Shown piece after piece: positions 1-6,988 of a DNA stretch of 14,535 bases. Location of the stretch: positions 1 through 14,535 of the forward strand of contig JAEZEB010000264.1 in NCBI GenBank assembly GCA_023438115.1, given 5' to 3'. Within the stretch, counting starts at the first letter, position 1, and every line of letters begins with the position of its first letter. The position numbers and the translations under genes are program-made. The notes below the pieces were generated by a model. The model did no database searches and had not been told where the DNA came from. It saw only the letters and a list, made by a program, of their open reading frames with translations. The DNA comes from Pseudomonadota bacterium. Its GTDB lineage: Bacteria > Pseudomonadota > Gammaproteobacteria > Burkholderiales > Burkholderiaceae_C.

Positions 1-426
1 GGCGTGGGCGATCCGCCCGGTTTCCGCCTGGAGGACTGCGCGACGCAACGCAACCTCAGCGCGGAGGGGCGGCGCGAGGCGCAGCAGCTGGGCGAGGCGC
101 TGCGTGCGCGCAAGGTGCCAGTGGAGCAGGTGCTGTCCAGCCCCTGGTGCCGCTGCATCGAAACGGCCCGGCTCGCCTTCGGCAGCGCGCCGCCCACGCA
201 GCCGGCGCTGTCCAACCTGTTCGGGCGGCACGAGCGCGAAGCCGCGCAGGTCGCGGAACTGCGCAAGCTCGTGCGCCGGCCCGCGGGCGGCGGCAACCTG
301 TTCCTCGTGACGCACGGCTCCACCACCCTGGCGCTGACCGGCGTGTCGCCGGGCACGGCGGAAATGGTGGTGCTGACGCCGGGGGATGGCGGTTTCCGCG
401 TGGCGGGCCGCCTGGGCGCGCGCTAG
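1..426 (+). CDS. Histidine phosphatase family protein (5'-truncated by window edge)
   Basis: This is the C-terminal part of a phosphoglycerate-mutase-like (histidine phosphatase) protein. The frame is open from the first base, so the true start and the catalytic RHG motif lie before the window. Visible family marks are the block after the RHG loop (NLSAEGRREAQQLGEALR), the conserved SSPWCRCIETARLAFG block with its Ser-Ser-Pro and catalytic-pocket Arg, and the second catalytic His in FLVTHGSTT. The family removes phosphate from small molecules or proteins through a phosphohistidine intermediate; the substrate cannot be told. The stop codon overlaps that of the convergent gene on the opposite strand in the shared tetramer CTAG. 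The GTG at base 4 is an unlikely start because conserved sequence runs up to the edge. Confidence 0.85.
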   Translation, partial: GVGDPPGFRLEDCATQRNLSAEGRREAQQLGEALRARKVPVEQVLSSPWCRCIETARLAFGSAPPTQPALSNLFGRHEREAAQVAELRKLVRRPAGGGNLFLVTHGSTTLALTGVSPGTAEMVVLTPGDGGFRVAGRLGAR

Positions 427-1124
427 TCGGTCGCCGGCTGCGGGGCCTGGTACACGGACCAGCGCCCGTCCTTGAACAGGTACAGCCCCGAGGAGATGCG
501 CGTGTCGTTGCTGCCCGCGAACAGGGCCGCGGCGCTGAAGCGCAGCGTGGCGACGGCCGCTTCGTCGTCGGCCCGCGCGAACACGAGGCCGCGGCGGCCG
601 GGCACCGCGGCCACGATGCCTGCAGGGGATTGGCGCAGCTGCTCCTGCCAGAACGCGCGGTCCAGGAAGTAGCTGCTGTCCAGGTCCGGCGCATTGCCGT
701 GCACCTGCATCAGCCCGCCGCTCCAGGGCTCCGCAACCGGCTTGCCATAGCGCCGGCGCAGGTTCTCCACGGCGCGCTGCAGCGCCTGTTCCGGCGTGAG
801 GCGCAGCTGCCGCAGGTCCTCCGGCAGCGCGCTCTGCACGCGCCGCTCGCCGTCGAACACCAGCCGCAGGTGCATGTCGCCCAGGTACTGGAACCAGCTC
901 GCCTCGAATTCCACCTCGCGGCCGTCGGGCATCTGCGCGCTGATCTTGCCGAAGGGGCGCAGTCCCTCGTCCTGCTTGTTGGCGCCCGGGCTCTCGCGCA
1001 GCACCACCAGCAGGTTGGATTCGCTCACCTCGAACACCTCGCGGTCGCGCGCGCCGGCCGTCGTGGCCGCCAGCGCCGCGCACAGTGCCGCCGCCGTGCA
1101 CAGCGCTCGCACCCAGTCCTTCAT
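423..1124 (-). CDS. Exported DUF1444-like protein of unknown function
   Basis: A 233-residue protein with an N-terminal signal peptide: positive MKDWVR, a hydrophobic Ala/Leu stretch, and likely cleavage after TTAGA near residue 25. It is therefore probably periplasmic. The C-terminal two thirds resemble DUF1444: a block with LTPEQALQRAVENLRRRYG, then a hydrophobic GIVAAVPGRRGLVFA strand followed by acidic DDEAA, and a final LYLFKDGRWSVY strand. The ATG at 1124 was chosen because GGAGGG lies five bases before it and the signal peptide starts there; the frame stays open further upstream but without export features. It is convergent with the histidine phosphatase gene and divergent from the bactofilin gene. 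The molecular role is unknown, and the DUF1444 assignment was made by eye. Confidence 0.75.
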   Translation of the reverse strand: MKDWVRALCTAAALCAALAATTAGARDREVFEVSESNLLVVLRESPGANKQDEGLRPFGKISAQMPDGREVEFEASWFQYLGDMHLRLVFDGERRVQSALPEDLRQLRLTPEQALQRAVENLRRRYGKPVAEPWSGGLMQVHGNAPDLDSSYFLDRAFWQEQLRQSPAGIVAAVPGRRGLVFARADDEAAVATLRFSAAALFAGSNDTRISSGLYLFKDGRWSVYQAPQPATD

Positions 1125-1279
1125 CGTCGCCCTCCGTCTTTGCGTCCATCGTGCGGCCTCGCGCGGCGGATGGCAAGGAAGTCGTGCACGCATGAATGCC
1201 TTGCTGCGCAAGGGCGTCGGCGCATTGCAACGCCATTCGTTACCTCTCTTGCGCCACGCGTTGAACATGTAATGGGTAC

Positions 1280-1297
1280 GCTGCGTAGCATCGCAGC
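1280..1297 (+). promoter_or_regulatory. Inverted repeat in the bactofilin upstream region
   Basis: GCTGCG and CGCAGC form a perfect 6-bp inverted repeat around TAGCAT. It lies 39 bases before the bactofilin start, in the 211-base gap shared with the divergent DUF1444-like gene. It may be a 5' UTR hairpin or a protein-binding site. A TTGAAC at 1261-1266 could be a -35 element, but no convincing -10 goes with it. Confidence 0.3.
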
Positions 1298-1335
1298 TCT
1301 TCGCTTCCCGTTTCACACTCAGAGGAATTCTCTCC

Positions 1336-1872
1336 ATGGCCCTGCAACCGTTTTTCAACAGCAACAACAAGCGCGAAGAGTCCTACCCCCGCCCGGGCAC
1401 GAGCCCGAATGCCGCCGCCGCGGCGGGCCAGGCGCCCGTGGCCGCGCAGCCTGTTGCGCAGCCCGCTCCCGCCGCGTCCAAGGAAGGCGAGAGCAAGCTG
1501 ACCGTGGGCCCCAACATCAAGCTCAAGGGCGTGGAGATCACCGACTGCGACACGCTGGTGGTGGAAGGCTCGGTGGAAGCGACCATGGATTCGCGCGTGA
1601 TCCAGATCTCCGAGCGCGGCTCGTTCAAGGGTTCCGCCGAGATCGACGTTGCCGAGATCCGCGGCCTGTTCGACGGCAACCTGACCGTGCGCCAGAAGCT
1701 CGTGATCTTCGCCACGGGCAAGGTGACGGGCAAGGTGCGCTACGGCAAGGTGGTGATCGAGGAAGGTGGCCAGCTCTCCGGCGAGGTCGAGGCCGTGACG
1801 GGCGCCGTCGGCACGCTGAACCGCCCGGCGCAGGGTTCGGCGCCGCGCGCCGGCCTGCAGCCGGTGCAGTAA
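1336..1872 (+). CDS. Bactofilin family polymer-forming protein
   Basis: A 178-residue bactofilin, a cytoskeletal protein that assembles without nucleotide into filaments, often at the inner membrane, and helps position cell-wall or polarity factors. Residues 1-50 are a disordered Ala/Pro/Gln-rich tail. Residues about 55-155 form the beta-helix core with repeating short strands, including LTVGPNIKLKGVEITDCDTL, VVEGSVEATMDSRVIQI, FKGSAEIDVAEIRGLFDGNL, LVIFATGKVTGKVRYGKVVI and GGQLSGEVEAV. A second flexible tail follows. This is the family's normal length and order. AGAGGAA lies about 11 bases before the ATG and serves as the ribosome binding site. No peptidase or division partner is adjacent, so the specific cellular role is open. 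Confidence 0.93.
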   Translation: MALQPFFNSNNKREESYPRPGTSPNAAAAAGQAPVAAQPVAQPAPAASKEGESKLTVGPNIKLKGVEITDCDTLVVEGSVEATMDSRVIQISERGSFKGSAEIDVAEIRGLFDGNLTVRQKLVIFATGKVTGKVRYGKVVIEEGGQLSGEVEAVTGAVGTLNRPAQGSAPRAGLQPVQ

Positions 1873-1886
1873 GCAGGCTCCCGGCT

Positions 1887-1966
1887 TGTCATCCCGGCCG
1901 CGAGCCGGGATCCACGCGGCGGCTGATCCGGCGCCGCATGGATTGCGGGTCGAGCCCGCAATGACA
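1887..1966. repeat. REP/BIME-like composite palindrome
   Basis: An 80-bp element that can fold as one long multi-arm palindrome. The outer arms are TGTCAT (1887-1892) and ATGACA (1961-1966). Hairpin one is TCCCGGC/GCCGGGA (1892-1898 with 1904-1910). Middle arms are ATCCA/TGGAT (1910-1914 with 1939-1943) and GCGGCG/CGCCGC (1916-1921 with 1932-1937). Hairpin two is TTGCGGG/CCCGCAA (1943-1949 with 1955-1961). Elements with GTCAT ends and Gly/Cys-rich hairpins are dispersed intergenic repeats in many proteobacteria. Here it fills the gap between the bactofilin stop and the catabolic operon's last stop, and may act as a bidirectional transcript end. Compare the related half-element at 11045-11064. 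Confidence 0.75.
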
Positions 1967-1976
1967 GGTTGTCGAA

Positions 1977-2855
1977 TTAGACCGCGGACCGGTGCCGCGC
2001 GATGCAGGTGTCCAGCACTTCCTCGTGCCCGCGCTGCCACCAGTTGCCGGTCGAGAAGATCTCCACTTCGCTGTAGCCCGCGAAGCCCTGCGCTTCGACC
2101 CAGCCGCGGATGCGGGGGATGTCGATGACGCCGTCCCCCATCATGCCCCGGTCGTTGAGCAGGTCCGTCGTTGGCGTGAGCCAGTCGCAGACGTGGAAGG
2201 CGAGCAGCCGCTCCCTGCCGGCACGCTCGATCTGCTGCTGCAGCTTGGGATCCCACCACACGTGGTAGACGTCCACGGCCACGCCGAGCGCGCCGGTGCG
2301 CTGCGGATCGAGCTCGTCGCACAGGTCCAGCGCCTGTTCCATCGTGTTCATGCACGCGCGGTCCGCGGCGTACATGGGATGCAGCGGCTCGATGGCGAGC
2401 GGCATGCGGGCCTGCTTCGCATACTCCAGAAGCTCGGCGATTCCGTCGCGCACCTGCGAGCGCGCCAGCGCGAGGTCCTTGTGCGCCGCGCGGCCCTGCA
2501 GCGCGCCGGGCAACGCGCCCACCACGAGCACGAGGCAGGCCGCCTTCAGTTCGGCGGCTTCGTCGACGGCGCGGCGGTTGTCGTCGCGTGCGGCCGCGAG
2601 ACCCGCGGCATCGGCCGCGGGGAACATGCCGCCGCGGCAATAGCCGGAAAGTTCCAGGCCGAGGTCACGCACCTGCCGCGACACGTTCGCAAGGCCGGCG
2701 GCCTGGACCTGGTCGCGCCAGGGTGAGACCGCGCGGATGCCCTTGCGCGCGCAGGCGTCCAGGATGCCGCGCAGCGGCAGGTCGACGCCGGCGCTCTTGC
2801 GGATGGTGGCGGTGTTGATCGACAGCCAGCGGTGGTCCCGCGAGAAATCGCGCAT
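1977..2855 (-). CDS. Sugar phosphate isomerase/epimerase-type TIM barrel protein
   Basis: A 292-residue xylose-isomerase-like TIM barrel (AP endonuclease 2 fold), the last gene of the minus-strand operon. Likely divalent-metal ligands sit at the ends of successive strands: Glu156 in AIEPLHP, Asp195 and His198 in AVDVYHVWWDP, His221 in AFHVCDW, and Glu265 in YSEVEIFS. Relatives include hydroxypyruvate isomerase, IolE/IolI inosose enzymes and 3-keto-sugar eliminases; the substrate cannot be assigned from sequence. The ATG at 2855 overlaps the stop of the upstream DUF993 gene by one base (TGATG), which implies translational coupling. The frame is open far upstream only because of the overlapping gene. 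Neighbours suggest it isomerises or eliminates the keto product of the Gfo/Idh enzyme. Confidence 0.85.
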   Translation of the reverse strand: MRDFSRDHRWLSINTATIRKSAGVDLPLRGILDACARKGIRAVSPWRDQVQAAGLANVSRQVRDLGLELSGYCRGGMFPAADAAGLAAARDDNRRAVDEAAELKAACLVLVVGALPGALQGRAAHKDLALARSQVRDGIAELLEYAKQARMPLAIEPLHPMYAADRACMNTMEQALDLCDELDPQRTGALGVAVDVYHVWWDPKLQQQIERAGRERLLAFHVCDWLTPTTDLLNDRGMMGDGVIDIPRIRGWVEAQGFAGYSEVEIFSTGNWWQRGHEEVLDTCIARHRSAV

Positions 2856-4039
2856 CACGCCACCCCGTGCAGCGCCAGCAGCGTGCGCATGCGCGCCGCC
2901 GCCAGCTCCGGCTGCTCCAGCAGGTCGGCCGCGTCGGCCAGGCGGAACAGCTCGGCGAAGTGCGTCAGGCTGCGCGCGCTTTGCTGGCCGCCCACCATCG
3001 TGAAGTGCGACTGGTGGCCATTGAGCCAGGCCATGAAGACCACGCCCGTCTTGTAGAAGCGCGTGGGCGCCGCGAAGATGTGGCGCGACAGCGGGACCGT
3101 CGGGCCGAGGATCGCGTGGAAGCGTTCGATGTTGCCCTGCGCGAGTTCGCCCAGCGCCGCGCTCGCCGCCGGCGCGATCGCGTCGAAGATCCCCAGCAGT
3201 GCGTCGCTCTTGCCGTGCACGGTTTCGCTGCCGACGCCGTCGCCGGCGATCAGCTCCGCATAGTTGAAGTCGTCGCCCGTGTACATGCGCACGCCCGCGG
3301 GCAGGCGGCGGCGCATGGCGATCTCCTTGTCCTTGTCCAGCAAGGAGATCTTGATGCCGTCGACCCTGGACGCGTGCGCGGCGATGATGCCCAGCGCAGT
3401 GTCCATCGCGGCGTCCACGTCCTTCGTGCCCCAGTAGCCGGCAAGGGCGGGATCGAACATGTCGCCCAGCCAGTGCAGGACCACCGGCTGCTTCGCCTGC
3501 GACAGGATGCGGCCGTAGACCTTCTCGTAGTCGGCCGGGCCTTGCGCCACGCGGGCGAGGGCACGGCTGGCCATCACGATCAGCTTGCCGCCCAGCTTCT
3601 CGATGGCGGCCATCTGCTCCTCGTAGGCGCGGATCACGTCGTCCACGCTCCTCGCGTTCTCGGGCGCGAGGTGGTCGGTGCCGCAGCCGGACGCCACGAG
3701 CGCGCCGGGCACGTCGCGGGCCGCATCCAGCGAGCGGCCGATCAGCTCCAGCGAGGTGGGCCAGTCCAGGCCCATGCCGCGCTGCGCGGTGTCCATCGCC
3801 TCCGCGACGCCCAGGCCCAGCGACCACAGGCGCTGCCGGTAGGCGATCGTGGCATCCCAGTCGACGGCGCACTGCAGCCAGGGGTCGACGGCCGCCAGCG
3901 GATCGGCCACCACGTGCGCGGCGGAGTAGGCGATGCGGTTGAACTTCACGCCGGCCGCGGGCTTCACCGGTGCGCTTCCGCGCAACGTGTAGTCCTCCAG
4001 CGCGCCGCCCGCGGTGGGCAGCTTCAGGGTCAGGGCCAT
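2855..4039 (-). CDS. DUF993 family protein, dihydrodipicolinate-synthase-like aldolase candidate
   Basis: A 394-residue protein of the DUF993 family, related to the DHDPS/NAL class I aldolase TIM barrels. The core runs from the beta strand GALVASGCGTDHL (about 112-124) through LIVMASRAL and PVVLHWLGDMFDP to DGIKISLLDK. Lys230 in the last motif is placed like the Schiff-base lysine of DHDPS enzymes. It then continues with RMYTGDDFNYAELIAGDGVG, which resembles the family's later strand and loop. An aldol cleavage or condensation on a keto acid or keto sugar is therefore inferred, not shown. The start is preceded by TGAGGA, which overlaps the stop of the upstream dehydrogenase gene ten bases away. 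It is encoded between the dehydrogenase and the TIM-barrel isomerase. The exact chemistry is unknown to me. Confidence 0.85.
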   Translation of the reverse strand: MALTLKLPTAGGALEDYTLRGSAPVKPAAGVKFNRIAYSAAHVVADPLAAVDPWLQCAVDWDATIAYRQRLWSLGLGVAEAMDTAQRGMGLDWPTSLELIGRSLDAARDVPGALVASGCGTDHLAPENARSVDDVIRAYEEQMAAIEKLGGKLIVMASRALARVAQGPADYEKVYGRILSQAKQPVVLHWLGDMFDPALAGYWGTKDVDAAMDTALGIIAAHASRVDGIKISLLDKDKEIAMRRRLPAGVRMYTGDDFNYAELIAGDGVGSETVHGKSDALLGIFDAIAPAASAALGELAQGNIERFHAILGPTVPLSRHIFAAPTRFYKTGVVFMAWLNGHQSHFTMVGGQQSARSLTHFAELFRLADAADLLEQPELAAARMRTLLALHGVA

Positions 4040-4049
4040 GGCGCGTTCC

Positions 4050-5213
4050 TCAGAACTTCAGTGCAGGCACGTCGACGAAGCGGCGTTCCTTCCAGCTTTG
4101 CAGCGCGGCTTCCACCAGCTGCACGCCCTTGGCGCCCTCGGGCAGCGTCCACTTGTACGGCGCGTCTTCCACGACGTGGCGGATGAAGTGCTCCCACTGG
4201 ATCTTGAAGCCGTTGTCGTACACCTGCGTGTCTGGCACTTCCTGCCACTGCTCGGTGAACTTCATGGTCTGCTTCACGTCCGGGTTCCACACCGGGCGCG
4301 GCGTGTTCACGCGGCTCTGGGCCTTGCACTCCGTCAGCGTCGCCACGGCGGAGCCGTGCGTGCCGTCGACGTGGAAGGTCACCAGGTCCTCGCGGTTCAC
4401 GCGCGTGGCCCAGGACATGTTCAGCTGCGCGACCACCGGCTCGCCGTCGTGGCCCACCAGTTCCGCGATCGCGTAGGCGGCGTCGTCGGCCGTGGCCTTG
4501 TACTTGTTGCCGTCCTCGTCCCAGCGTTCCGGGATGTGCGTGGCGCCCAGGCAGGTGATCGACTTGACCTCGCCGAACAGGTTGTCCAGCACGTAGCGCC
4601 AGTGGCACATCATGTCCAGGATCATGCCGCCGCCGTCCTCGGCGCGGTAGTTCCAGCTCGGGCGCTGGATCGGCTGCAGGTCGCCCTCGAACACCCAGTA
4701 GCCGAACTCCAGCCGCAGCGACAGCATGCGGCCGAAGAAGCCGGCGCGGCGCAGCATGTCCAGCTTGCGCAGGCCGGGCAGGAACAGCTTGTCCTGCACC
4801 GCGCCGTGCTTCATGCCGGACTTCTCGGCCATCTTGGCGATCTCGACGGCTTCGCCCAGCGTGGTGGCGATAGGCTTCTCGCAGTACACGTGCTTCTTCG
4901 CTCGCAGCGCCTTGGCCAGCAGCTGCGGACGCATCTGTGTGGTGCCGGCGTCGAAGAAGACCGTGTCGTCCGGATTGGCGAGCGCGGCGTCGAGGTCCGT
5001 GCCCCAGCGCGCGATTCCGTGCGCCTTGGCCAGCGCCTCGATCTTCTCGGCGTTGCGGCCGATCAGGATCGGGTCCGGCATCACCTTGTCGCCGCTGGAC
5101 AGCGTCACGCCGCCCTGGTTGCGGATGGCGACGATGGAGCGGATCAGGTGCTGGTTCATGCCCATGCGTCCAGTGACGCCGTGCATGATGATTCCTAGAC
5201 GTTGGGTGGGCAT
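4050..5213 (-). CDS. Gfo/Idh/MocA family NAD(P)-dependent oxidoreductase
   Basis: A 387-residue dehydrogenase of the glucose-fructose oxidoreductase/inositol dehydrogenase/MocA family. The N-terminal Rossmann fold carries GVTGRMG (residues 12-18) in place of the usual GxGxxG loop. The family signature EKPI is at 112-115, with the Lys that contacts substrate and cofactor. The C-terminal alpha/beta domain has GGGMILDMMCHWRY, whose Asp200 and His204 match the catalytic DxxxH pattern. Such enzymes oxidise sugar or polyol hydroxyls to ketones; the substrate is unknown. The gene lies second in the operon: the preceding stop TAA runs directly into AGGAAA, which serves as its ribosome binding site. 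It is somewhat longer than the 330-350 residue norm, mainly from an insert around residues 35-50 and the C-terminal part. Confidence 0.93.
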   Translation of the reverse strand: MPTQRLGIIMHGVTGRMGMNQHLIRSIVAIRNQGGVTLSSGDKVMPDPILIGRNAEKIEALAKAHGIARWGTDLDAALANPDDTVFFDAGTTQMRPQLLAKALRAKKHVYCEKPIATTLGEAVEIAKMAEKSGMKHGAVQDKLFLPGLRKLDMLRRAGFFGRMLSLRLEFGYWVFEGDLQPIQRPSWNYRAEDGGGMILDMMCHWRYVLDNLFGEVKSITCLGATHIPERWDEDGNKYKATADDAAYAIAELVGHDGEPVVAQLNMSWATRVNREDLVTFHVDGTHGSAVATLTECKAQSRVNTPRPVWNPDVKQTMKFTEQWQEVPDTQVYDNGFKIQWEHFIRHVVEDAPYKWTLPEGAKGVQLVEAALQSWKERRFVDVPALKF

Positions 5214-5223
5214 GCGGTTTCCT

Positions 5224-6201
5224 TTACTGCTTGACTTCCAGGCCGGCGGCCTTGACCAGGCCGGCGTTGTTCTTGATCTCTTCGCGGATGTAGGCGTCGA
5301 ACTGCTTCGGCTCGAGCGTCCAGGCGTCGGCGCCGAGGACGTGGAAACGCTCCTTCACCTCCGGCGTGGCGAGGGCCTTGACCACTTCGTCCTGCAGGCG
5401 CTCGACGATCGCGGGCGCCGTCTTGCCCGGCGCGAACATGCCGATCCAGAAGTTGAACTCGGAACCGGGCACGCCGGCCTCGGCCGTGGTCGGCACGTCG
5501 GGCAGGGCGGCGGCGCGCTTGGGCGAGCCCACGGCCAGCGGAACGAGCTGGCCGTTGCGGATCTGGCCGATCACCGGGGCGATGGGCGAGAAGTAGTAGT
5601 CCACGCGGCCCGACATCACCTCGGTCACCGCCTCGGCGGAACCCTTGAAGGGAATGTTCTGCGCGTCGATCTTCGCGGCCAGCTTGAACTTCTCGGCGTT
5701 CAGGTGCGTGGCGCTGCCCTGGCCCGCGGAGGCGAAGTTCATCTTGCCGGGGTTGGCGCGCGCGGCGGCCAGCAGGTCCTGCAGGGTCTTGATGTTCTTG
5801 GACGGCGAGATCACCAGCACGTTGGGCGTGGAGGAGATCGGCGTGATGGGCGTGAAGTCCGCCAGCGTGTCGAAGGGCAGCTTGGCGAAGGTGTGCGGGC
5901 TGACCGTGTGCGACGACGAGTGGATCATGATCGTGTAGCCGTCGGGCGCCGCGCTCGCCACGGCCGCCTGGCCGATGGTGCCGCTGGCGCCGCCGCGGTT
6001 TTCCACCACCAGTTGCTGGCCCATGCTCTGGCCCATCTTGTCGGCGATGGCGCGGGCAATGATGTCCGTGGTGCTGCCGGCGGCGAAGGGCACGATCACC
6101 TTGATCGGCTTGTTCGGGTAGCCGCCCTGCGCGGACGCGGCGAAGGGCGTGGCCGCGGCGGCGGCCAGGACGAGGGCAAGGGTGCGGCGAGTCAGGTTCA
6201 C
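5224..6201 (-). CDS. Bug family tripartite tricarboxylate transporter substrate-binding protein
   Basis: A 325-residue periplasmic binding protein of the Bug/TctC family. A signal peptide with Arg-Arg (MNLTRRTLALVLA, possibly Tat-type) ends at about ASAQ (residue 25). The mature start YPNKPIKVIVPFAAGSTTDIIARAIA is the family hallmark, with the ligand-pocket loop PFAAGS. Later marks are VENRGGASGTIGQAAVASAAPDGYT, VPFKGSAEAV-like IPFKGSAEAV, and LPDVPTTAEAGVPG. These proteins bind carboxylates or other small organic acids. No TctA/TctB membrane partners are encoded nearby, which is usual for the many orphan Bug genes of Burkholderiales. The start is GTG at 6201, with AGGAGA seven bases upstream. 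It is the first gene of the four-gene operon and so marks the probable uptake substrate. Confidence 0.94.
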   Translation of the reverse strand: MNLTRRTLALVLAAAAATPFAASAQGGYPNKPIKVIVPFAAGSTTDIIARAIADKMGQSMGQQLVVENRGGASGTIGQAAVASAAPDGYTIMIHSSSHTVSPHTFAKLPFDTLADFTPITPISSTPNVLVISPSKNIKTLQDLLAAARANPGKMNFASAGQGSATHLNAEKFKLAAKIDAQNIPFKGSAEAVTEVMSGRVDYYFSPIAPVIGQIRNGQLVPLAVGSPKRAAALPDVPTTAEAGVPGSEFNFWIGMFAPGKTAPAIVERLQDEVVKALATPEVKERFHVLGADAWTLEPKQFDAYIREEIKNNAGLVKAAGLEVKQ

Positions 6202-6232
6202 GGTTGTCTCCTGTGAGGGGTTGGGGGTCTTC

Positions 6233-6254
6233 TAATTCACTGTTTGGTGAATTA
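6233..6254. promoter_or_regulatory. Putative TetR operator, copy 1
   Basis: A perfect inverted repeat, TAATTCAC and GTGAATTA with a 6-base spacer. It covers the -10 region and predicted start of the operon promoter. The same arrangement recurs with small changes between tetR and the TPP-enzyme gene at 6956-6977. Size and symmetry suit a TetR dimer site. Its link to this particular TetR is inferred from the two copies and adjacency. Confidence 0.7.
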
Positions 6255-6278
6255 TAGGGAGGACTTCGCCCATGGCAA
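6251..6278 (-). promoter_or_regulatory. Sigma-70 promoter of the Bug/Gfo-Idh/DUF993/isomerase operon
   Basis: Read on the minus strand, TTGCCA (6278-6273) and a perfect TATAAT (6256-6251) are separated by 16 bases, a good match to the sigma-70 consensus. Transcription would begin near 6244 and leave a leader of about 43 bases before the GTG start. The -10 element overlaps the inverted-repeat operator at 6233-6254, so a bound repressor would block it. Confidence 0.7.
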
Positions 6279-6297
6279 GCCCCGGCCGCGGAGCACC

Positions 6298-6948
6298 TCA
6301 GTCGTGCAGCAGGTAGCCCAGGATCACGTCCGTCATGTGCGACAGGCGCTCGCTGCGCGCCTTGGCCGTCAGCAGGTCACGGCCGAAGATCGCCGACAGG
6401 GTGTGGCTGTTGGAAAGGTAGAAGTACGCCATGCCCGCGATGGACACGTAGAGCTGCACGGGATCGACGCCGCCGCGGAAGCTGCCTTCGCGCCGGCCGC
6501 GTTCCAGCACCGCCGCCAGCGTCTCCACCAGCGGCGAGTTCAGCTCGCGCGCGCGCCGCGATTCGGCCAGGTGGCGCGCCTTGTGCAGGTTGGCGCTGTT
6601 GAGGAGCGTCATGAACTCCGGGTGCGCCAGGTAGTAGTTCCAGGTGAACTCGATCAGGCGCCGCACCGCCGTGGCCGGGTCGAGGTCCAGCAGGCGCAGC
6701 TGCGCCTCCTCGGCGCGGATGTCGCGGTAGGCCTGTTCCAGCACCGCCTGGAACAGCTTCTCCTTGTCCTCGAAGTAGTAGTAGATCAGGCGCTTGTTGA
6801 GGCCCGCGCGCTCCGCGATGCGGTCCACGCGCGCGCCGCCCAGGCCGAACTCGGCGAATTCGTCGCGGGCCGCTGCTAGGATCGTGCTCTGCGAGCGATC
6901 CGCGTCGCGCACGCGCTCCTCGGTGGCGGGGCTGGGTTCTCGGGCCAT
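6298..6948 (-). CDS. TetR/AcrR family transcriptional regulator
   Basis: A 216-residue repressor-type regulator. The N-terminal TetR helix-turn-helix spans about residues 19-66: ILAAARDEFAEFGLGGARVDRIAERAGL, then the recognition segment NKRLIYYYFEDKEKLF. The C-terminal ligand-binding domain, with RRLIEFTWNYYLAHPEFMTLLNSANLHKARHL, looks like the TetR_C_29 type. The ATG at 6948 was chosen because the domain begins soon after it and because longer starts (up to 7002) would run through the operator and into the divergent gene. No clear Shine-Dalgarno precedes it. It lies between, and probably controls, the divergent TPP-enzyme gene and the downstream operon, both bearing the same palindrome. The inducer is probably the pathway substrate or an intermediate. 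Confidence 0.92.
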   Translation of the reverse strand: MAREPSPATEERVRDADRSQSTILAAARDEFAEFGLGGARVDRIAERAGLNKRLIYYYFEDKEKLFQAVLEQAYRDIRAEEAQLRLLDLDPATAVRRLIEFTWNYYLAHPEFMTLLNSANLHKARHLAESRRARELNSPLVETLAAVLERGRREGSFRGGVDPVQLYVSIAGMAYFYLSNSHTLSAIFGRDLLTAKARSERLSHMTDVILGYLLHD

Positions 6949-6955
6949 CGTCTGA

Positions 6956-6977
6956 TAATTCACTTTCCAGTTAATTA
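6956..6977. promoter_or_regulatory. Putative TetR operator, copy 2, in the tetR/TPP-enzyme divergent promoter
   Basis: TAATTCAC and GTTAATTA flank a 6-base spacer, so the arms match at all but one position. Together with one extra base pair on the left flank, this copy agrees with copy 1 over most of its length, including CAGT before the right arm. On the plus strand GATAAT (6954-6959) could be the -10 of the TPP-enzyme gene. On the minus strand TTGACT (6983-6978) and AATTAT (6960-6955) with 17 bases between could drive tetR. A bound dimer would cover both promoters, giving autoregulation. Confidence 0.65.
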
Positions 6978-6988
6978 AGTCAAGCATC

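Noticed and set aside
147..1964. Long plus-strand open frame across the first three genes
   Set aside because: It runs antisense to or out of frame with well-supported proteins, is Arg/Ala/Pro-rich as expected of a shadow frame in GC-rich DNA, and has no family features.
1886..2128. Short plus-strand frame starting in the REP-like element
   Set aside because: Its first part is translated repeat DNA, including the RVEPAMT peptide that such repeats give; it then runs antisense to the isomerase gene.
1992..5198. Several plus-strand open frames opposite the catabolic operon
   Set aside because: They are His/Arg/Val-rich antisense frames that mirror the real minus-strand genes; no domain or ribosome site supports them.
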